NCBI GenBank assembly: GCA_036429605.1 | Contig: CM071589.1 | Coordinates: 620,001-684,000, forward strand | Reading direction: 5' to 3' | Length of the DNA stretch: 64,000 nucleotides | Source: Cladobotryum mycophilum | Lineage: Eukaryota; Ascomycota; Sordariomycetes; Hypocreales; Hypocreaceae | In this document: in pieces, positions 22,481 to 34,435 of the stretch | How the letters are laid out: each line of letters starts with the position of its first letter | Position numbering within the stretch: the stretch's first letter is position 1 | Program-made: the position numbers and the translations under genes | Notes under the pieces: model-generated | What the model saw: only the letters and a program-made list of their open reading frames with translations | What the model was told of the DNA's origin: nothing | Database searches by the model: none

Positions 22481-23771
22481 TTTTAGTCCGTCGCCCTGGA
22501 GAAACGGGACGAGGCATAAATGATGGTATCGTGGCAGTAGCGAAAGCACGGTGATGGAAAATTACCTCACGGGAAAGGGTTCTATTAATACTCTACATGG
22601 GAAGTCTAGGGGATTCTGTCAGAGGACCAAGTACAGGGGTGGAAGTTGAACACTAGAATACTGGATAGGGTAGATGGATTCGTGTCTTTTATTTCTCTTG
22701 ATTCTCTTGCATCTGACGATGCCTCTTGTTTCTGTTCATTCCCTTGTTTCTGTCCATTTCTTGAGTGTCGTAAGCCACCCTGTCCTAGGCTCTGATCCGG
22801 GGCTTTTCATTCTCCCGCATACCGGGTTCTAGGGGGTTGGAGCTGAGATCGACGGCAACTCGAAGCCGTTAGTGGTAAAAGCTGTCACCAATACCAGAGC
22901 CACTGGAGCCGAACATGCATGCATTCTGTTTGTAGACGCAGGCTAGCAATTTAGACTTGGGGGTCTCCAATGCAGCCGCTCCGTGTGGAGAATGTCTTCC
23001 GAGACATACGACTTGAACAAGCGAAAGCGATCGACAGCTGCGCCATGTGGCAAGTGGAAGACGAACGGAGATGCCTAGAAAAGTCCGTAATGAATTATTA
23101 AGTGGGAACACACGACTCAAAGAGTGCCTTTCAACCTGTCACGAGACCCCCCTCTGCGGCTGTAAAAGGTTCAGATGGCCAAGCTCTATTCCTCCAGGAA
23201 GCTTGGGCCGCATCGTGGGCCAGGAACAGAGGAGCAGTGGAGCCAAGACAACTCTTTTCAAATGCTTCTAGAATGCTGAACCGCCCAAAGGGTGGTTGAG
23301 GATGAAGCTGCGCCACCGCCCAGCCAGATGGAAGCCTTGGGCAGAATTTCACCAATGACCACAAGGTTGAAAGTCTGATTGCATGGCGCAAGATTGACCG
23401 TCTTGGCGTCCTGTGGTTGGTTTTTTTGTTTGCCAAAGGGAGTCGTGATGCGCTTATAAATGAGTGCAGTTCTGGCTTTGTGCATCAAGGTTTCGTTTTG
23501 GTTGGTCACTCACAACTTACAAGCATCCGTCGAGAACGCCACTTGTGTAACACTTCATTAGACTGTCTGTCTGATCAACAAAGCTGTTTGACAGACTGGT
23601 CTTTTTAACAATTTTCTTTTATTTATACAAGCTTCTGTCCCACAACATTCTCTCTTCAGGGCTCTTCATCTGAAGTATCAACTCCTGATCACCACATCTC
23701 ACCTACACCACTCTCACCTTGTCACCAACTCTTTTTTACCCAACACAAACACCAACACCAATACCGCCATT
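22481..23771. other. Intergenic, flotillin promoter
   Basis: About 1.3 kb. The last 130 bp before the flotillin ATG are pyrimidine- and CA-rich (CTCACCTACACCACTCTC, ACACAAACACCAACACCAAT), a common leader of well-expressed ascomycete genes. No open frame with family features. Confidence 0.5.
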
Positions 23772-25259
23772 ATGTCTTATAGAATCTCCGCCCCCGATGA
23801 GTACCTCGCCATCACCGGTATGGGTATCCGTACCGTCAAGATCACCAAAGCCGCTTGGGTTTGGCCCTTTCAGCGATGCACCCGATTCAGCGTCCAGCCT
23901 CACGACTATGCCATGGACCTCCAGGCCATGACCAAGGAGAAGCTCCAATTCTCTCTCCCTGTCGTCTTCACCGTCGGTCCCGACATCAACCAGCGTGGCG
24001 CAAATAACAGATATCACCCCCACCCTACGGAGGCTGAATCCTCTCACGACATCGATCATCATGAGGAGGAGGTCGCTCGTGAGGACAAGGGCGATGCTCT
24101 CGTCAAGTATGCCATGCTGCTGGCTCACTCCGACACCAGTGATGGCAAGGCCAACCAACGCGTCCACGTCGAGAACATCGTCAAGGGCATCATCGAGGGT
24201 GAGACCCGTGTCCTGGTCTCCGGCATGACTATGGAGGAGATCTTCACCGAGCGAGAGGTCTTCAAGCGACGCATCTTCCGCAACATCCAGAGCGAGCTCC
24301 AGCAGTTCGGCCTCAAGATTTACAACTCCAACGTCAAGGAGCTCAAGGATGCGCCCAACTCTGTCTACTTTGAGTCCCTCTCCCGAAAGGCCCACGAGGG
24401 TGCGACCAACCAGGCCCGAATCGACGTCGCCGATGCCCAGCTCAAGGGTAACGTTGGTGAAGCCCAGCGCAAGGGTGAGCAGGAGCGAGAGATTGCCAAG
24501 ATCAATGCCGAGACCGCCGTGCAGAAGACTGAGCGAGACATTGAGCGTGCTCAGGCTGAGGCTCACCTCGACACCCGACGGGCTGCTCTCACACGAGATG
24601 TCGATATTGCCCGTGTCACCGCCCAGCGTACTCTCGAATCCAAGGATGAGGACCTGAAGAAGGAGGTTGAGATGAAGCGTGCTGCCGCTGAGATTGAGCG
24701 TCTGCGTGCCAGGGACGTTGTCAAGGCCACCATTGCCCGCGAGAGCAAGCAACAAGCTGCCGATGCCTCCGCATACGAGACTTCCGCTCAGGCTCGTGCC
24801 AACCAGGAGGCCGCTCAGATGCAAGCTGATGCTGAGGCGTACAAGATCCGCGCCGCTGCCGATGCCGAACTGGTCAGCAAGCTCAAGGAGGCAGAGGGTG
24901 TCACCGCCATGGCTCATGCTTACGGCAAGCTCTCGCACGCCTTTGGCGGACCGGGTGGTCTGCTGCAGTACATGATGATTGAGAAGGGCACCTATGTTGA
25001 CCTTGCCAAGGCGAACGGAGAGGCTGTTCGCGGCATGGAGCCCAAGATTACCGTCTGGAACACTGGCAGCAATGGTGGCGAGTCGGGCCACTCTGATCCC
25101 ACTGAGACCATGCGCAATGTCTATCAGATGCTGCCTCCTCTGATGACCACCATCAACGAGCAGACTGGAATCACCTTGCCCGAGTGGCAGTTTGGCCGCC
25201 TCAACGCTGCCCAGCAAGCCATGAACCAGACCAACGGAGTCGAGCCTAAGAAGAACTGA
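23772..25259 (+). CDS. floA: Flotillin (FloA-like), SPFH-domain membrane scaffold
   Basis: Intronless, 495 aa. It starts MSYRISAPDEYLAITGMGI, the flotillin N-terminus that anchors to the inner leaflet. The SPFH/PHB domain spans roughly residues 1-200 (DLQAMTKEKLQFSLPVVFTVGP; NIVKGIIEGETRVLVSGMTMEEIF). A long flotillin coiled coil with EA/AE repeats follows (about 210-380: KINAETAVQKTERDIERAQAEA; DADAEAYKIRAAADAELV-like text), then GGPGGLLQYMMIEKGTY and PKITVWNTG. Residues 88-110 form a His/Glu-rich insert (RYHPHPTEAESSHDIDHHEEE). Flotillins organise sterol-rich microdomains and in Aspergillus nidulans affect polarity and endocytosis. Strong codon bias leaves a 518-codon antisense open frame, which I consider an artefact. 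Confidence 0.95.
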   Translation: MSYRISAPDEYLAITGMGIRTVKITKAAWVWPFQRCTRFSVQPHDYAMDLQAMTKEKLQFSLPVVFTVGPDINQRGANNRYHPHPTEAESSHDIDHHEEEVAREDKGDALVKYAMLLAHSDTSDGKANQRVHVENIVKGIIEGETRVLVSGMTMEEIFTEREVFKRRIFRNIQSELQQFGLKIYNSNVKELKDAPNSVYFESLSRKAHEGATNQARIDVADAQLKGNVGEAQRKGEQEREIAKINAETAVQKTERDIERAQAEAHLDTRRAALTRDVDIARVTAQRTLESKDEDLKKEVEMKRAAAEIERLRARDVVKATIARESKQQAADASAYETSAQARANQEAAQMQADAEAYKIRAAADAELVSKLKEAEGVTAMAHAYGKLSHAFGGPGGLLQYMMIEKGTYVDLAKANGEAVRGMEPKITVWNTGSNGGESGHSDPTETMRNVYQMLPPLMTTINEQTGITLPEWQFGRLNAAQQAMNQTNGVEPKKN

Positions 25260-25824
25260 GTGCGATGAGCTGAGACATGACGAGAAAATCATTCAGTTCC
25301 CATGGGCAGTTCTCCGCTAACACATAATTTTCCTTTTCTGGACGTTTTCCTTTGTTTGTTTGTTTGTTTGTTTGCAATGCGTGTTTTAATGGTGGACAGG
25401 GAAGGCTAGGAAGAGGACGGTGGGCTGTACAACACTTAATACCCGTATGTAAGATACCAATATTTAACGAGATAGACAATGAGATTGACAAGCATTCTTT
25501 TCACATTTTTCATTTGAACCCAGGGCTAGATGATTCGGAGTGAAGTTAGAGGGAGCGAGGAACACAAATCAAGCCGTAAGAACATCGCGTTAGCCTCACA
25601 TTGTTAACAGGGGGCGTTATTCAATCAACAAAGAGAATAGAAAGCTCAATTAATAACTACCTGAAAATGAAATCCTGCTTAAGGGTATGTTTTGAAAATA
25701 TGCCTGTATTGTCAAGTCCTCCAACTCTTTTCCTCCAGAATCTGTATCCCAACTTCCCCATTCCCTTAGTTCCGTGTTGAACTGTTCTGTCCTTGTGCCA
25801 TTCCTTTTTTCTCCCATGATCCAT
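25260..25824. other. Intergenic, convergent 3' flanks
   Basis: 565 bp between two convergent genes. Contains a (TTTG)5 microsatellite at about 25351-25373. Nothing else seen. Confidence 0.6.
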
Positions 25825-27174
25825 TTACAGGACACCAGGGATGAGGCTGCCGCCAAGCAGGCCCTTTCCAAGCTTTCCTCCAGTAGCACCGCCGGCGCCT
25901 CCAGTAAGGCCATCAGTGATACCAGTGACATCTTTGATACTACCACTTGCAACTCCTCCGGTAAAATCGCCGTCAAGTCCAGTCACTGGGCCGAGAAAAT
26001 TACCACCACCAACTCCGGTAACATCGCCGACAATACCAGTCACTGGGTTGAACTGTCGCTGGACAAGGCTATTAGTGACATCTACTTTAAGACCTTGGGC
26101 GACATCCGTGACGAGACCATTGGTGCCCTTGACGATGCTGTCCACGCCATTGGTGATCTTTTCAGCAGGGTTGCGAAACGCATCCAGCTGCCGCTTGGGG
26201 AGAGCGCCGGTAGCGCCTTGAAGTAGGTCACCCGTGAAGACGCCATCAACAGTGTCCGTAACACCGTCGAGGACTCCAGATGTACCCCCGGTGATGTTGT
26301 CAACGGGACCATCCTTGGTGATGCTGCCGAGGACTCCGCCAACTGTGCCGCCGAGCTGTCGCTTTGGGAGGGCCTTTGCGGCACCACCAACGATACCGTC
26401 AACAGCGTGAGTGGCGCCGTTAAGAGGAGTGCCTTTGGTAAGACCATCAACGGCACCACCTACAGTGCCGGTGACACCATCGACAGGACCGCCAGGGACA
26501 CCGGTGAGTCGCTTTCGGAAGGCTTCGGTAAGACCGTGAGTAATGCCATTGACGGGACTGTTGGGACCACCCACATCTACACCATCGACAATCTCACCTA
26601 TAGTGCCAGTGAGACTGTTAAGAGGACCGCCAGCTCCGCCAGCGGCACCGAGGAGTCGCTTTGTGATGGCTCCGGTAACAGTGTGAGTAATGCCATCAAC
26701 AGGAGTGCCCTTTGTAGCACCGTCAACGATACCGCCGACAGCTCCACCTACACCACCGACAGGGCCACCAGGAGTACCGATGAGTCTCTTATCGTTGCCA
26801 GCAACGTCGCCTATGAGTCCCTCAACGCCCTCAGGGATGCCGCCCAAGCCTCCACCACCGTTTCCGATAGCTTCAGCTAGGGTTTCTTCCAAAAATTCAT
26901 TGACATCATGAGCCAGATTGTCAACTTGGCCAGTTCCAAGCTGTCGCTTCTTCACGTCTTCGTCGCTGTTCATCAATTTCATGAACTTGTCAAAGATTTT
27001 CTTCTCTTGGTCGGTGAGGCTAAGATTTTCCTTGTTGTCATCCAGGACGTGGAGAAGGGCCAGCCGGCGATCATCGAAGGCGGGCTTGACTATGTCGTTC
27101 TTGTTGGGGGCCATGGCCGGCGCGGCGATGGCGCTGCCGGCGAGGACGGCAATGGTGCTGATGCTGAACTTCAT
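25825..27174 (-). CDS. Secreted Gly-rich repeat protein with Kex2 sites (kexin-processed protein)
   Basis: Intronless, 449 aa. Signal peptide MKFSISTIAVLAGSAIAAPA, then a ~55-residue charged pro-region and a first KKR at about 75-77. Dibasic KR sites then fall at about 129-130, 172-173, 221-222, 271-272 and 327-328, plus QR near 373. Each opens an imperfect 43-56-residue unit: KRLIGTPGGPVGG, KRLLGAAGGAGGP, KRLTGVPGGPVDG, KRQLGGTVGG, KRQLDAFRN. Units carry VDGITHTV / VNGITHGL / LNGATHAV and G-V-D-G turns. Kex2 cleavage in the Golgi would release a family of Gly/Val/Asp-rich peptides. This architecture defines fungal KEP proteins, which include surface repellents, pheromone-like precursors and RiPP precursors. 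No RiPP oxidase cluster is adjacent, so a structural or surface role is equally possible. TATA box about 155 bp upstream. Confidence 0.9.
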   Translation of the reverse strand: MKFSISTIAVLAGSAIAAPAMAPNKNDIVKPAFDDRRLALLHVLDDNKENLSLTDQEKKIFDKFMKLMNSDEDVKKRQLGTGQVDNLAHDVNEFLEETLAEAIGNGGGGLGGIPEGVEGLIGDVAGNDKRLIGTPGGPVGGVGGAVGGIVDGATKGTPVDGITHTVTGAITKRLLGAAGGAGGPLNSLTGTIGEIVDGVDVGGPNSPVNGITHGLTEAFRKRLTGVPGGPVDGVTGTVGGAVDGLTKGTPLNGATHAVDGIVGGAAKALPKRQLGGTVGGVLGSITKDGPVDNITGGTSGVLDGVTDTVDGVFTGDLLQGATGALPKRQLDAFRNPAEKITNGVDSIVKGTNGLVTDVAQGLKVDVTNSLVQRQFNPVTGIVGDVTGVGGGNFLGPVTGLDGDFTGGVASGSIKDVTGITDGLTGGAGGATGGKLGKGLLGGSLIPGVL

Positions 27175-27329
27175 GTTGGGGAGAAATGGGGGTATGTGAT
27201 AAAAAAGGATTATATTAAAGGGTTTTTGTAGGATTGATTGCTCTGCTCAGCGAAGGAGTGTTGGTCGTGATGATTACTGAAGCTGATGAGGAGAAGTGAA
27301 ATGATACTGAGGCGGATGGAGGCAGCATC

Positions 27330-27335
27330 TTTATA
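27330..27335 (-). promoter_or_regulatory. TATA box of the Kex2-repeat protein gene
   Basis: CTATAAAGATG on the minus strand, about 155 bp upstream of the ATG at 27174. Confidence 0.5.
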
Positions 27336-28403
27336 GCAATCGCGAATTGATCTCTTCCCTGCTTCATCATCATCCCAGCGATATTACCAAGCCCCCTTTC
27401 CCGCCCCTCCGTATTGCAAAAAAAAAAAAGCCAATAGCAATGCCTCCATCGAGCAATGCCGAGGTGGAAATGATAGAATGTTGCTGCCGCAGGGCGGTTG
27501 CGGACAGTTATGCAGGGAAACCACCAAAAAAAGAAAAGTAAACCAAGGGTGGCAAGATTCATGCCAGGGCAAAACACCAATCAATGGGACGCATGAAATG
27601 ATTGAAAGTCACAAACTGATACACATGTAGGGAGATCAATTGTGATGGAGCTCTCCCTTGAGTACTTTGCTCAAGGGAGGACTGCCTCCCTTGCTTCATG
27701 CCGGTGGAGGGCTGAGACATAAGGCAAGGTACGACCAGCAAATCACATGAAACATGGCGAAGGGATCGGATCATTAAAATGATAATCAGAAGCGAAAGAG
27801 AGCAGCGATGAATGTAGTTCCTCTACTGTGCTTGATCATACGATGGTCTTCCAAGGTTGCACATTATGATGGAACTCGACGGCCATCGCACACTACGAGA
27901 GAACATCTTATTTTATAGGAACTTTAGTTCACACGCGTGTAAAGACTTTTGCGAGAGAAAAAATCTTAATAGATTCCTCTCTAATATTATTTCTCAGATC
28001 ACCGACGTCGTCTGATGATCACGTAGTGGACCTTGGGCGTGACCCTCTCACCCCTGCGATAAGCCAAGGGAAACATAAAACATTAAGTAAGCCTGTCAAA
28101 CTGATCCGAAACATGTGGAACTTTAAAACACCAGTAATCTCGTCAAGATCCCAATAGTCTAGCGGTGAAAGAGATCGTCCAAGTTGTTACCCTTAACGAT
28201 CTTCTCATCGTGCAGTTGGCTAAATGTGGGACCAGCAATTGGCCATGTTTCGGTATGCGATATTATTCAGATACCTCATAATGCAGCGATATAAGTCTTC
28301 TTTAATTTCGTAGGATAGGGTAGGTAACGCGTCTGAACAGCGATAGTCACCAGGCATCTCTCTGGAGAACACATCACAGCATACGTAACACACCCATTTC
28401 GCA
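27336..28403. other. Intergenic
   Basis: Upstream of the Kex2-repeat gene. Contains an A10 run near 27419. Open frames are short and unremarkable. Confidence 0.45.
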
Positions 28404-28710
28404 TCAACTCGTCCTTTCCGGACCATCTTCAACTCTGATTAGGTAGAAGATCAAGCACTTGATGTACCAAGAACCTTTTCCTAGCTTCAATTCCTCACAT
28501 TTAGTTTCAGTATAGAATCCGCATCTTACATACCAACCCTCTTCATGACTGGTATTCTCCCACCATTGATCAACCAAGTATGTCGGGTTTAAGTTTGACC
28601 CACACTTATTCGCCTTGAAAAGGAATTCGTCCCTCCGATGAAGCACGTATCGAGTCAACGCAAGCTTTCCATTGGGCCAATAGAGTAGGCGCCAGTTCCG
28701 ACCAGCAGCT
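28404..28710 (-). pseudogene. Coding-like fragment with paired cysteines, gene structure unresolved
   Basis: A minus-strand frame reads NWRLLYWPNGKLALTRYVLH, then KANKCGSNLNPTYLVDQWW, GWYVRCGFYTETKCEELKL and SWYIKC. The aromatic- and Cys-rich text looks like real protein, perhaps a small secreted Cys-rich protein. I cannot find its start: the frame is closed by TGA upstream of a good acceptor (CTCTCAG, about 28711). The downstream frame 28220-28432 (KWVCYVCCDVFSREMP) may be a further exon. It could be a spliced gene or a decayed one. Confidence 0.3.
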
Positions 28711-28823
28711 CTGAGAGCCGGATGCCTATACTCTCACGTGGGTTGAGGAATGCTTTGAGCTTTGAAACAGACGTTTTATCCAATAAGGTAACGTAAAAAT
28801 ATGACCATCGAGGATCCAAATGC

Positions 28824-31800
28824 TCATTCCTTGGCTCTTGCTAGCCTCGCGAACCAGCCATCATCCCTGCGTAGCAGATCCTCAGGGTTCCCAAACTCTA
28901 CAATTCTCCCTTCGTCCATAACCACAACGGCATCAGAGTCCATAATAGTATCAAGGCGGTGTGCCACGACCAGCGTAGTAAACCCGGCAAAGTCGTCTCG
29001 AACTACCTTTTGCAATACTGCATCCGTGCTCGCATCCACATTACTCGTCGCCTCATCGAGCAGCAGGATCCTGTTACCCGTAGCATTCTTTTTTACCAGC
29101 ACACGTGCTAATGCCAGAAGCTGCTTTTGGCCACTAGATAGTGAGGATGTACTAAGTTCGACATCAAGGCCTCTGGCATCCACCAATCCCGAAAGACCGA
29201 CGCGTTCCAACGCTGTCATGATGGTCCGGTCGTTGCTTACATTGTGCGGATCGACGTTAAGTCGCAAACTGCTCGTCAGTACTAATGGATCCTGGGGAAT
29301 GACGAGAAGTTGCTCTCGAATAGTCTCGCGCGGCACTGTCGCGAGATCAAACCCGTCAATGAGGATAGCGCCCGTGTCGATCTCAAGAAGGCGGAGGATG
29401 GTTGCGACGAGCGAACTTTTGCCACTACATGCGTTTTTAGTCTCTTGTAATCTCGAAATGCCAACTCGGCGTCAAAGGACATGGAATGCATGCACTCCGT
29501 CTTTTCCGACATAGTGCTGGGCGACTCATAAGTAGATGGGTATGCTTACCTCCCTGTGCGGCCACATATGCCGATCCTCTGCCCTGATTCAATAACCAAG
29601 GAGATGTCGCGGATGCCGACAGCGCCAACGCTATCGCCAATGCAAAACATCAGCATTTGTAACAGCTGTCAACTCGCTGGCTCACTTACACGTGCGATGC
29701 CGTAACACCACGGAATTCAATTGAACCGCTTTCTGGCCAGCTCTTGAGCGGTTCCTTGACCTCCTCCTCTTTGTCCTCCGGCTTAACCTTTTTCTCGAAC
29801 TCCATCAAGCGTGATATTGAGCCAAGTGATGTCTCAAGCATCGTCCAGCCGGTAACGAGGGACGAAAGGGAAGCGCTAAATGCTGCGAAACCATTAGCTA
29901 GAGTAGTTCATATGACCAGCGCCTACGCTTACAAAGAATATTGTTTAGAGAAACGCCGAGAAGACCTGGGCTGGTTGAATGCCGGAGCCCAACCGCAAGG
30001 CCAACAACAAGAACGGCTTGCGCGCCGACGATCAAGTCAAGCACAAGATTCAGCCATCTCTGAATGCAGTACATGAGATAATGCGGCCGCTGAGCAAAGT
30101 CGAGCAACTCATGATTCTTTCCTCTGAATCGCTCTTCCCAGCCAAGCGCCCTGATCGTAACCAGACCGGACGTCGTCTCCATGAAATTAGAGTACAGAGG
30201 GCTTTTAGCTTCTAGATCAAGCAGTCTGAGCTGTCGGGAGGTGCGAAGGTAGACGTGCTGGAGGGTCCAAATCGTGATCATGAGGAATGGAATGCTGATG
30301 ACCATGTAAACGGAGCCCGTCGCGACAAGAGCTGCCGCAGCGACTGATGAGAATAAATCTGCAACAGTTAGAGAGGCGGTAAAAGATACGTCATCGTAGA
30401 TGAAATCCACGTACTGGTGATTGCGATGAGGACGCCAGTCGGCAACTGGGTCTCGACGATTGTCATGTCTTGGCTGAATCTGTTCAAGATTGAGCCAGTA
30501 TCCGTGACTGAGAAGAAAGATTGCGGAGCTCTGTTACACTGTTAGCCCAGTTCATTCTCAACCACTATCGAATAACATGCCTCATTACAACCCTCAACAG
30601 AGTGGCGTGTAGCTTGCGTGCTGTCGATGGCGAGATGAGAATGAGCATCGACCTGCGAAAAGAATATGTCAGCATCATTCTAACCAAAAGATTCATATTC
30701 CAATACGGACCAGACATATCCACCCTCCCCAACAGATGTAAGTAACGCCAAGCCTAGATATATGGTCATGTAGAGCGCAATCTGGCCACCGCCAATATCA
30801 GTCCACCACTTCAACCATATTTCTAGAAATGTCAGTACAAATTTTACTCATGATTCCATCAAATACATACGACTAAAACTGTTCCCAAGCACGTGTATAA
30901 GAACAGAAGCAAGAAATATGCTAAAGTTCCACCAGCCAACCGCCTTAAAGTAGTAACGATACACAGCCAGGTCGCCAGTGCCTCTGCTGATATCTTCAAC
31001 TTCGTTTGCTTCCGACACTTCAGCTGACGTATCTTGGACGCTGGATAATTTCGGTCGGTCTCCATGACTGGATCCTGAACGGAGGTGCGTCTCAAGTCTT
31101 GCGACGAGTCCCGAACCAGCAACTTGATCTCTCGTGCCGCCATCCCGGACCGTTCCATCAGACACAACCAATATTTTGTCTGCGTATGCAAGGTACTCAA
31201 CTACTCCTTGTCAGCTTGTTGTATTAAAAGAAACACCAAATTATGTTCTTCGTGGGCTGATGATTACCTGCGTGTGTTACTAATATGACAGTTGCTTTAG
31301 CTCTTCGAAGCAGTCCAGTGTCCCCAAACAATCGGGACATGACGGTAGCCTGGGTATTAGCATCCAACGCGCTCAAGGTATCGTCCAAGATTATCAACTG
31401 AGCGTGTGAATAGATGGCGCGGGCCAGCGCAATTCGCTGCCGTTGGCCGCCGCTCAACACTGTACTCGCACTTCCCACCTTGGTCCTGTCACCATCTGCC
31501 AGGAGGCTGAGATCATGATCCAATGCACAAGCGTACAAACACTTTTGATACAACAGATGATCAATGTCGGAATCATCGTCAGCGTACCCAGTAATAGCCT
31601 GTCGAATCTCGACGTTGGGGAGCCAAGGCATCTGGACACAGAGACCGACATCCTTGAATGCGACACTGACAACACCGCCGTTTTCGCAAGGCAGTTCGCC
31701 CAGTATCGCATTGACCAATGTCGTCTTGCCAGACCCAACAGGCCCAATGACCATGGTTAGCGATCCGCGCGGAATAGCAAAGCTAACATCCTTCAAGACG

Positions 31801-33791
31801 AGCTCGGCAGAAGGCGCTGGGCGGATCGACAAGCGATCTGCAGAAATGGCGATGGGGTCTCTGAGACGCATTACGTCCGGCGGCGATTCGTCATCACTGT
31901 CGGTATAAGGCTGGGTTTTTGCGTCAGTAATAATCCGCTTGTCGATCCTCTGAGGAGTAAGAAGGAATTCCTGAATTCTATCGAAGCAGCCCAGGCTCGC
32001 AGCAGTTGACGGAATGGCGCTCAGAAGTTTAGATGCGGGATCCGTTAGGAGAGTGATGATGGACAAGCTCGTAAACGCCTTTGTGGCATCGATCGAAGAG
32101 TCACCTCTCGCAATTGCTTGAGCAACATAGATGACAAAGGTGAGCGCGGGAGCAACAGCCCAGGGTATGTTTTGCACGACGTTTTGCCACACAATGCTCC
32201 ATCTGAAGCCTGCCATTCGAATTGTTTCCTGGACTCTGTGCTCCTGAATCATGGAGCCTACCAATGTGCTCAAGCCCATCATTTTGACGCTTTTCATATT
32301 CGCAAGCGCTGAGGCCGTAACGGTAATTCGCTTCTGGACAGCATCAACCCATATTTTCTGTCGGCCTCCAATTGTTCTGGAAATCTCAGCGCTGCCGAGG
32401 AATGAAACTGTTTCATTAATTAGCATGACGTTTCCGAAGATGTAATCTTAACAAGTACAAACTCACTAATCACTACAATGATGGGGACGATGCTTGTCCA
32501 TCCAATCTGCCGAGCTAATAATACAATTCCAACAATCACCTCAATGAGGCGCGCCCAACACTCATTCAAACTTGAGAGGCAGAAGACTATGTTGTCCACA
32601 TCGGTGCTCATCAGTGTCACCACAGCAGAGTCATCATATTCTCCGACTGGCAGCAAAAGCATGTGATTGTAGATGAGCGTGATACTAGCCCCACGGAACA
32701 TGGTGAGAAATCTATTGAGGTTGTGGCCATAATGAAGATCAGATATAGCCTTTCCAAGATAGATGAAACCAGTTACGCCGATGAGAGTATATCCAGTTCT
32801 CACAGAGTCATGGTCGGCTGGCTTGCTCAATAGAGTCAAGACACTCGAGATCAAAAAGGGCTGCGCAAAGGTGAAGATGATGAGACACAGTCGTGGGAAG
32901 AGTACCGATAGAAACTGCCCCCGCAAGGCCCCCAATGCTGCTCTAGGGAATTCGAAACGATGCTCTGGCTTTCTTCGTCGCGCCCATGCATCTTGAATCT
33001 TGTCGTCTAGGGTGGCCGAAGACAGTTGATCATCCAGATGATAGAGCTTGTCGAACGTGAGCAGGCCAAGACCTTGGCGAAAAAGATCATTGAGCCACCA
33101 AAGAAAAGTGCGATTGACGATGCCGCTCGTTGCTTCTAGAGAGAGGTTTTGGTATGCCTGTTTCAGGTATGGTCTCTTGTGGCCAGACTCTAGCCAAAGC
33201 ATCAGGATTTTCCACACCGCATTGGCGGGGAAAATCTGGGCAATTCTGCTGTCTGGGTATTGAAGCCATAGCGTACGAGCCTGGATGATATCAAGAGGCA
33301 GTGTGAACAGTAAATAGAGGGTCAACGTAGATGAAGGTTGAAAGCTTCTAGAGTCTTCCAGGCAGGTGAGAATCAGAAGCTGAAATGATGCCAACACATT
33401 GAGAACGGCAAAGGGCAACGTCGCCCAGGTTCGCCATACATCTTCATTATTGTCATCACTCCAGATCAAGAGGAGACCCAATTGCACTGCAGCAAAAATG
33501 AGGGCTGCGACCTATGATGAGAACAAAGTCAATCAAAACATTGCACACTACAGTGATGAAGCGTCAACTACATACCAGTTTCCATGCGCGCCTCGCATTC
33601 AATCTGATCTTGGATTCTGTGCGAACGAGCTGGAAGAAACGGACTGTGGACGCGACAATGAACAGACTTGTGGGAATGATGCCCAATACTTCCTGTTCAA
33701 ACAGCAAGGTAAAATCGAACCCGCTACGGAGAGTATCATCGACCACAGGCCCAATGTCGCTGTCGGCTCTCCAAGACGACGATACAGTCAT
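28824..33791 (-). CDS. ABCC (MRP-type) ABC transporter, full length
   Basis: Eleven exons give 1443 aa: 33791-33576, 33511-32467, 32407-31268, 31200-30871, 30822-30711, 30652-30581, 30530-30415, 30358-29933, 29882-29690, 29630-29550, 29424-28824. Every join keeps frame. Intron 6 (30580-30531) begins GC, not GT. The N-terminus GFDFTLLFEQEVLGIIPTSL is the fungal ABCC TMD0 motif. NBD1 has GPVGSGKTT, LSGGQRQR and LIILDDTLSALD. NBD2 has GRTGSGKSS (rebuilt across intron 10), LSSGQKQL and ILLLDEATSNVD. The first Walker B carries D where the catalytic Glu normally sits (DD), so NBD1 is probably a degenerate site, as in many ABCC pumps. It should be a plasma- or vacuolar-membrane exporter of organic anions, conjugates or metabolites. 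Its upstream region resembles that of the ferroportin gene. Confidence 0.93.
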
Positions 33792-34435
33792 TACAGGCCA
33801 CGGCGACTATTATGAGATGGATGACGAGTGTTGGACTTGGGCACGGATGATGCCTGAAGCCTTTCGTGCACTTGGTTCCAGGTTGCGTTGAATCCTTACC
33901 CCCACTTCACCCAGTAAGGCAGCGCCCTCTGGCGATCTTCCCACCCACTCCACTCGGATGACACTCATACCTAGACAAGACACTAACCCACCATCACCTA
34001 CAATGGATGGATTTGTATGAAAGCAGCTCATCATTCCTTTATAGTCATTAGTAAATAAGTATATAAAAAATGTTGAAATCGTATATTCCTTTCTTGTATC
34101 TCATTGAATGACCCAAGTATTACAGAATCATTTACGTGCAACTATGAAGGTTATGGACCGCAGGTCTCTCATGCAATATGAGATCAAAGGCTTCTAGTAC
34201 GTTTATTCTTCAGGGTGTCTCTGAAGTCTAGACACGACCTACATTTTCGACAAGTTGGGAATCTGCGACAAAATAATTATCCACTAGAGACTGCAATAAG
34301 AAACATGGCTTTAGGCCCTCCTGTCGCCGTTGATCCCCCTCGTTTCCCTTGATTCCTCCCATTGCCGTTCGTCTCCGTTGATCCCCCTTGTTCCCCTGGG
34401 TTCCTTCTGTTCCCCTCCATCGCCCATCATTCCTG
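33792..34435. other. Intergenic, ABCC promoter with one copy of a shared segment
   Basis: Upstream region of the ABCC gene, including a minus-strand TATAAAGG-like box near 34035. 34090-34440 is homologous to 38860-39237 (see repeat entry). Confidence 0.55.

Noticed and set aside
23736..25292. 518-codon open frame antisense to flotillin
   Set aside because: It mirrors the flotillin coding sequence. Strong codon bias there leaves the opposite strand open, and the product is Leu/Ser/Gly-rich without family features.
25774..26880. Plus-strand open frames opposite the Kex2-repeat gene
   Set aside because: Shadows of a GC-rich repetitive coding sequence; no start context or family match.
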